Below are positions 5,413 through 8,013 of a stretch of DNA of 8,013 bases, in pieces. This DNA is from Robiginitomaculum sp. (GTDB lineage: Bacteria; Pseudomonadota; Alphaproteobacteria; Caulobacterales; Maricaulaceae): NCBI GenBank assembly GCA_027071965.1, contig JALSYJ010000292.1, positions 1 through 8,013 on the forward strand. The letters run 5' to 3'. The first letter of the stretch is position 1; every line of letters starts with the position of its first letter. The notes under the pieces were generated by a model. It was not told the origin of the DNA. It did no database searches and saw only the letters and a program-made list of their open reading frames with translations. The translations under genes and the position numbers were made by a program.

Positions 5413-7356
5413 ATGAAATCATTTCGAGCTGACATCTTGCATGCCGAGGGCTTGCGCAAAACCAGACGGCGGAACCGATTGCTCTTCATTGGGTTTGTCA
5501 TTGGCTTTATAGTGATCTTGAGCGGCTTTGGCTTCGAGCGATATTTATTCAAAGACTCCCCTGATCTGCCTGAAAACCTGGACGTATTGTGGTCTATTGG
5601 CAGGCAGCCATCTTATGCACTTCTGGATATGAATGGTAAAGTTATGGCCCGGCGCGGCCCGCGCTATGGCCAGACCATGAGCGTAGAAGAAATGCCAAAA
5701 ATGCTGGTGCAGGCATTTATTGCCATTGAAGACCAGCGCTTTTACGAACATGACGGCATTGATGAAAAAGGCATTCTTAGAGCAGTATTAAATAATTGGC
5801 GAACCGGGAAAACCCTGCAGGGCGGATCCACCATCACCCAGCAATTAGTAAAGCTGTTACTTCTTAGCCCCGATCAAACCCTGCGGCGAAAAGCGCAGGA
5901 AATGCGGCTGGCACATGCACTGGAAAAAAGGCTGGATAAAAACCAGATACTTAGCCTGTACCTGAACCGTATTTATCTTGGTAATAGGGCTTATGGTGTT
6001 GTTGCTGCTGCTGAGCGATATTTTGGCAAACAGGTTACAGAATTAAACCTGTCAGAAATTGCAATACTGGCCGCATTGCCCAAAGCTCCTTCAAAATTTG
6101 CACCCCATAAAAACCTTACAGCAGCACAGGCACGCGCCAAACTGGTTCTGCAAGCCATGGTAAAAACCGGCGCCATATCAGAACAACAAAAACTGGCAGC
6201 CATTAACTCTCCGGCTACAGTTATCCGCAGAGCCAAAGAGCAAGACCATGGCTATATCTTTGATATGGCGATTAAGCAGGCCCATAAATTGACCGGTGGA
6301 CAGGTTCCTGATCTGGTGATTCAAACCACAATTGATCCGCATTTACAAACCATTGCTAAAAACAGCCTTCACTCCTTGATAGCTAATAACTCTGCCAGCA
6401 AAAACGTAAATGAAGGCGCCTTACTCAGTATTGACACAAAAGGCGCAGTTCGCGCACTGGTTGGCGGTCTTTCTTATGAAAACAGTAATTTTAATCGGGT
6501 TGTTTCGGCGCGCAGGCAGCCGGGATCATCATTCAAGGCATTTGTCTATGCCGCCGCACTGGAAGCGGGATTGCAGCCAAACAGTATCAGGCGAGATGAA
6601 CCTGTTGAGATCGCGGGATGGTCTCCAGAAAACTATAGTGGTGATTATCGTGGACGGGTCACAATCCACGAGGCCTTTCGCAGATCCATAAACACAATAG
6701 CAGCCCAGATAACAGAAGATATAGGCGCAACCAAAGTAGTTGAGCTTGCCAAGCGCTTTGGTTTCAGTGAAGACTTGCAACCACTGCCATCCATTGCCCT
6801 GGGCGCGCAGGAGGTTACTCTTTGGGAGCTTACTCAGGCTTTTGGCGTATTTGCAAATGATGGGAAATTGTATCGAAACTATCTGGTGACCAGAGTTTCA
6901 ACCTCGAGCGGAAAGGTATTATTCCAACGCCCTGACATTGAGCCGTCTTACATCTTTAAGCAGGACCTGGCCCAAAAAATGAGCACGATGATGCAAGAAG
7001 TCACCCTTTTGGGCACGGGCCAACATGCCCGCCTTGGACAACGGGCCATCGCAGGAAAAACCGGAACCTCCCAACAATGGCGTGATGCATGGTTCATTGG
7101 GTTCTCTGCGCAATTTATTACTGGTGTCTGGGTCGGAAATGATGACAATACCTCAATGAAAAAAGTTACCGGCGGAACTATTCCTGCACAAATCTGGCAA
7201 AGTTATATGGCTGATGCCCATGCTGGAATTGCTCCAAAGCCACTAACCGCGCCAGAGCCGCAAATGCTCTCCGCAACAGACGAAGGATTGGCTGCATTTT
7301 ACACTGAATTGTCGGAAAGTTTTCGCCAACAGGCTATTGGTGCGCCAATTCCTTAA
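5413..7356 (+). CDS. Class A penicillin-binding protein, PBP1A family (glycosyltransferase/transpeptidase)
   Basis: This 647-residue bifunctional peptidoglycan synthase polymerises lipid II into glycan strands and cross-links their peptides in the periplasm. A basic cytoplasmic tail (RKTRRRNR, 15-22) precedes one membrane anchor (about 23-42). The GT51 domain (about 70-250) carries the catalytic Glu106 in AIEDQRFYEHDGID, QGGSTITQQL (136-145) and LSLYLNRIYLGNRAYG (180-195). The transpeptidase domain (about 300-600) has the SxxK motif with nucleophile Ser372 and Lys375 (PGSSFK), SIN at 425-427 and KTG at 549-551 (AGKTGTSQQWRDAWF). All catalytic motifs are present. It is clearly shorter than the roughly 850-residue E. 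coli PBP1A and has little room between the domains for the OB-fold insert, as in other short PBP1A-family proteins. The short C-terminal tail after about residue 605 is Pro/Ala-rich and then helical. Start ATG at 5413 gives the expected topology, though the ribosome binding site is poor. Confidence 0.94.
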   Translation: MKSFRADILHAEGLRKTRRRNRLLFIGFVIGFIVILSGFGFERYLFKDSPDLPENLDVLWSIGRQPSYALLDMNGKVMARRGPRYGQTMSVEEMPKMLVQAFIAIEDQRFYEHDGIDEKGILRAVLNNWRTGKTLQGGSTITQQLVKLLLLSPDQTLRRKAQEMRLAHALEKRLDKNQILSLYLNRIYLGNRAYGVVAAAERYFGKQVTELNLSEIAILAALPKAPSKFAPHKNLTAAQARAKLVLQAMVKTGAISEQQKLAAINSPATVIRRAKEQDHGYIFDMAIKQAHKLTGGQVPDLVIQTTIDPHLQTIAKNSLHSLIANNSASKNVNEGALLSIDTKGAVRALVGGLSYENSNFNRVVSARRQPGSSFKAFVYAAALEAGLQPNSIRRDEPVEIAGWSPENYSGDYRGRVTIHEAFRRSINTIAAQITEDIGATKVVELAKRFGFSEDLQPLPSIALGAQEVTLWELTQAFGVFANDGKLYRNYLVTRVSTSSGKVLFQRPDIEPSYIFKQDLAQKMSTMMQEVTLLGTGQHARLGQRAIAGKTGTSQQWRDAWFIGFSAQFITGVWVGNDDNTSMKKVTGGTIPAQIWQSYMADAHAGIAPKPLTAPEPQMLSATDEGLAAFYTELSESFRQQAIGAPIP

Positions 7357-7384
7357 AAACATCATTATTGTTGAATGTTTTTTA
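7355..7384 (+). terminator. Weak AT-rich inverted repeat after the PBP gene (possible terminator)
   Basis: AAAAACAT (7355-7362) and ATGTTTTT (7375-7382) form an 8-bp inverted repeat around a 12-nt loop, and the second arm ends in a T-run (7378-7383). It begins within the stop codon of the penicillin-binding protein gene. The stem has only one G-C pair, so it would be a poor intrinsic terminator. Confidence 0.25.
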
Positions 7385-7416
7385 AGAGCTGAATGTCATC
7401 CTTGTCTATAATTTAC

Positions 7417-7422
7417 GGAGGG
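7417..7422 (+). promoter_or_regulatory. Strong ribosome binding site GGAGGG deciding the GTG start
   Basis: GGAGGG ends 4 nt before the GTG of the PAN-domain gene. It is among the best Shine-Dalgarno matches seen in the window and supports a GTG start that yields a complete signal peptide. Confidence 0.7.
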
Positions 7423-7426
7423 TTAT

Positions 7427-7840
7427 GTGGCTAGGTTTCAGTTTATTTTGTATTTGCTTGCAAGCAGCTTCTTATTGAGCAGCCCTGCATTTTCGCAATT
7501 GATGGAAACAAATACTGAACGTGCTGGAGCCACCTATGCTAAAAGCGCTGCCGGAGCAGCCGGCCCACGGCAATGCTGGAGTGCTTGTGCCAGTGATAAC
7601 AGGTGCAAAGCCTGGACATGGGAGCGTCCGGGAATAAAAGAGCCAAGCGGGGTCTGTTCCTTAAAATCATCTGTTATGCCCGCACAAACCAGCCCGTGCT
7701 GCATATCTGGAATTGCACAAAAACTGGAACAGCAGATTGAATTGGGACTAGGCGGCCAACCCCGAAATACATCATATGGATATGGCAATAATTCGCGCTC
7801 ACCATTTGCGCGTCCAGCAAATCGCAGATTTGATGAATAG
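7427..7840 (+). CDS. Secreted PAN/Apple-like domain protein
   Basis: The 137-residue product starts with a probable Sec signal peptide: a hydrophobic stretch at about 5-19, then PAFSQ with a likely cut after residue 23. The exported part contains one short PAN/Apple-like domain of the type common in alphaproteobacteria (PAN_4-like): CWSACASDNRCKAWTWERPG (50-69), GVCSLKSSV (75-83) and PCCISGI (90-96). Six cysteines (50, 54, 60, 77, 91, 92) could form disulfides in the periplasm. PAN domains usually mediate protein or carbohydrate binding; the ligand here is unknown. Residues about 105-137 form a Gly/Asn/Ser/Arg-rich, probably disordered tail. The start is GTG at 7427, supported by a strong GGAGGG ending 4 nt upstream; an ATG two nt earlier is in another frame that gives no signal peptide-PAN protein. 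It is followed 9 nt later by the DUF2336 gene and lies 70 nt after the penicillin-binding protein gene. Confidence 0.85.
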   Translation: MARFQFILYLLASSFLLSSPAFSQLMETNTERAGATYAKSAAGAAGPRQCWSACASDNRCKAWTWERPGIKEPSGVCSLKSSVMPAQTSPCCISGIAQKLEQQIELGLGGQPRNTSYGYGNNSRSPFARPANRRFDE

Positions 7841-7849
7841 AGGTTATTG

Positions 7850-8013
7850 ATGACTCCACCGACATCATTGAACAAGCTGGCGGAACTGGCCACCGAAACC
7901 TCGTCACAGCGCAGGCGCGAATTATTGCGTGAGCTTACAGATCTGTACTTTGCCAACCACAACACTTCTTCAGAGATTGAGAACGAGCATTTTGAGGAAA
8001 TATTTTGCCGGGT
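7850..8013 (+). CDS. DUF2336-like protein, N-terminal part (cut by window edge)
   Basis: ATG at 7850 opens a frame that stays open for 54 codons to the window end. The peptide starts MTPPTSLNKLAELATETSSQ and continues RRRELLRELTDLYFANHN, then SSEIENEHFEEIFCR. The charged helix with LLRELTDLYF followed by an acidic helix is the typical beginning of alphaproteobacterial DUF2336 proteins, which are all-helical and of unclear function. AGAGG lies about 7 nt upstream. It starts 9 nt after the stop of the PAN-domain gene, so the two are probably one operon. The family call rests on the N-terminal pattern only. Confidence 0.68.
   Translation, partial: MTPPTSLNKLAELATETSSQRRRELLRELTDLYFANHNTSSEIENEHFEEIFCR

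Noticed and set aside
6410..6691. A 93-codon plus-strand frame inside the penicillin-binding protein gene
   Set aside because: It is an out-of-frame shadow of a continuous 647-residue enzyme with intact motifs. There is no sign of a frameshift.
7534..7965. A 143-codon minus-strand open frame opposite the PAN and DUF2336 genes
   Set aside because: The plus strand here has a signal peptide, a PAN domain and good ribosome binding sites, and the antisense product has no recognisable features.
1..8013. CRISPR arrays, tRNA or rRNA genes, insertion sequences, attachment sites
   Set aside because: No regularly spaced direct repeats, no tRNA-like cloverleaf, no transposase motifs and no direct repeats flanking the head cluster were seen.

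Overview
The window looks like a chromosomal segment of an alphaproteobacterium. Two things point there: an HK97-like head gene block in the order of the Rhodobacter capsulatus gene transfer agent (RcGTA), and a gene start that reads as an alphaproteobacterial DUF2336 protein. Base composition is moderate, roughly half G+C by eye, so a lower-GC lineage than Rhodobacter (for example Hyphomonadaceae-like) is plausible but not established.

Left part, about 1-4683, all on the minus strand: a compact phage-head module. Read in the direction of transcription it is the large terminase (g2-like), portal (g3-like), a small membrane/coiled-coil protein (g3.5 position), prohead protease (g4-like), major capsid protein (g5-like), then the first 29 codons of a head-tail connector (g6-like) that runs off the left edge. 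Genes are tightly spaced: an ATGA overlap between portal and the small gene, and 15-31 nt gaps elsewhere. The exception is a 96-nt gap with a hairpin between capsid and connector. No integrase, repressor, lysis gene or attachment site is visible, and ordinary cellular genes follow directly. With the gene order, this favours a domesticated gene transfer agent over a recent prophage. No normal-length small terminase (g1) lies before the large terminase. Its place is taken by about 200 nt holding only a 53-codon open frame of uncertain status.

Middle, 4684-5412: a putative control region, then a YcgN-type cysteine-cluster protein on the minus strand, then a short intergenic region shared with the divergent gene to its right.

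Right part, 5413-8013, plus strand: a bifunctional class A penicillin-binding protein (PBP1A-like glycosyltransferase/transpeptidase), a small secreted PAN/Apple-like cysteine-rich protein with a GTG start, and the start of a DUF2336 protein cut by the window edge. The last two are 9 nt apart and look co-transcribed. A weak AT-rich inverted repeat separates them from the penicillin-binding protein gene.

Working picture: the terminase packages DNA through the portal into a capsid matured by the protease, while the right-hand genes concern the cell envelope. No clearly novel system is evident. The most interesting points are the missing or replaced small terminase, the start choice of the large terminase, and the small genes with little known function.
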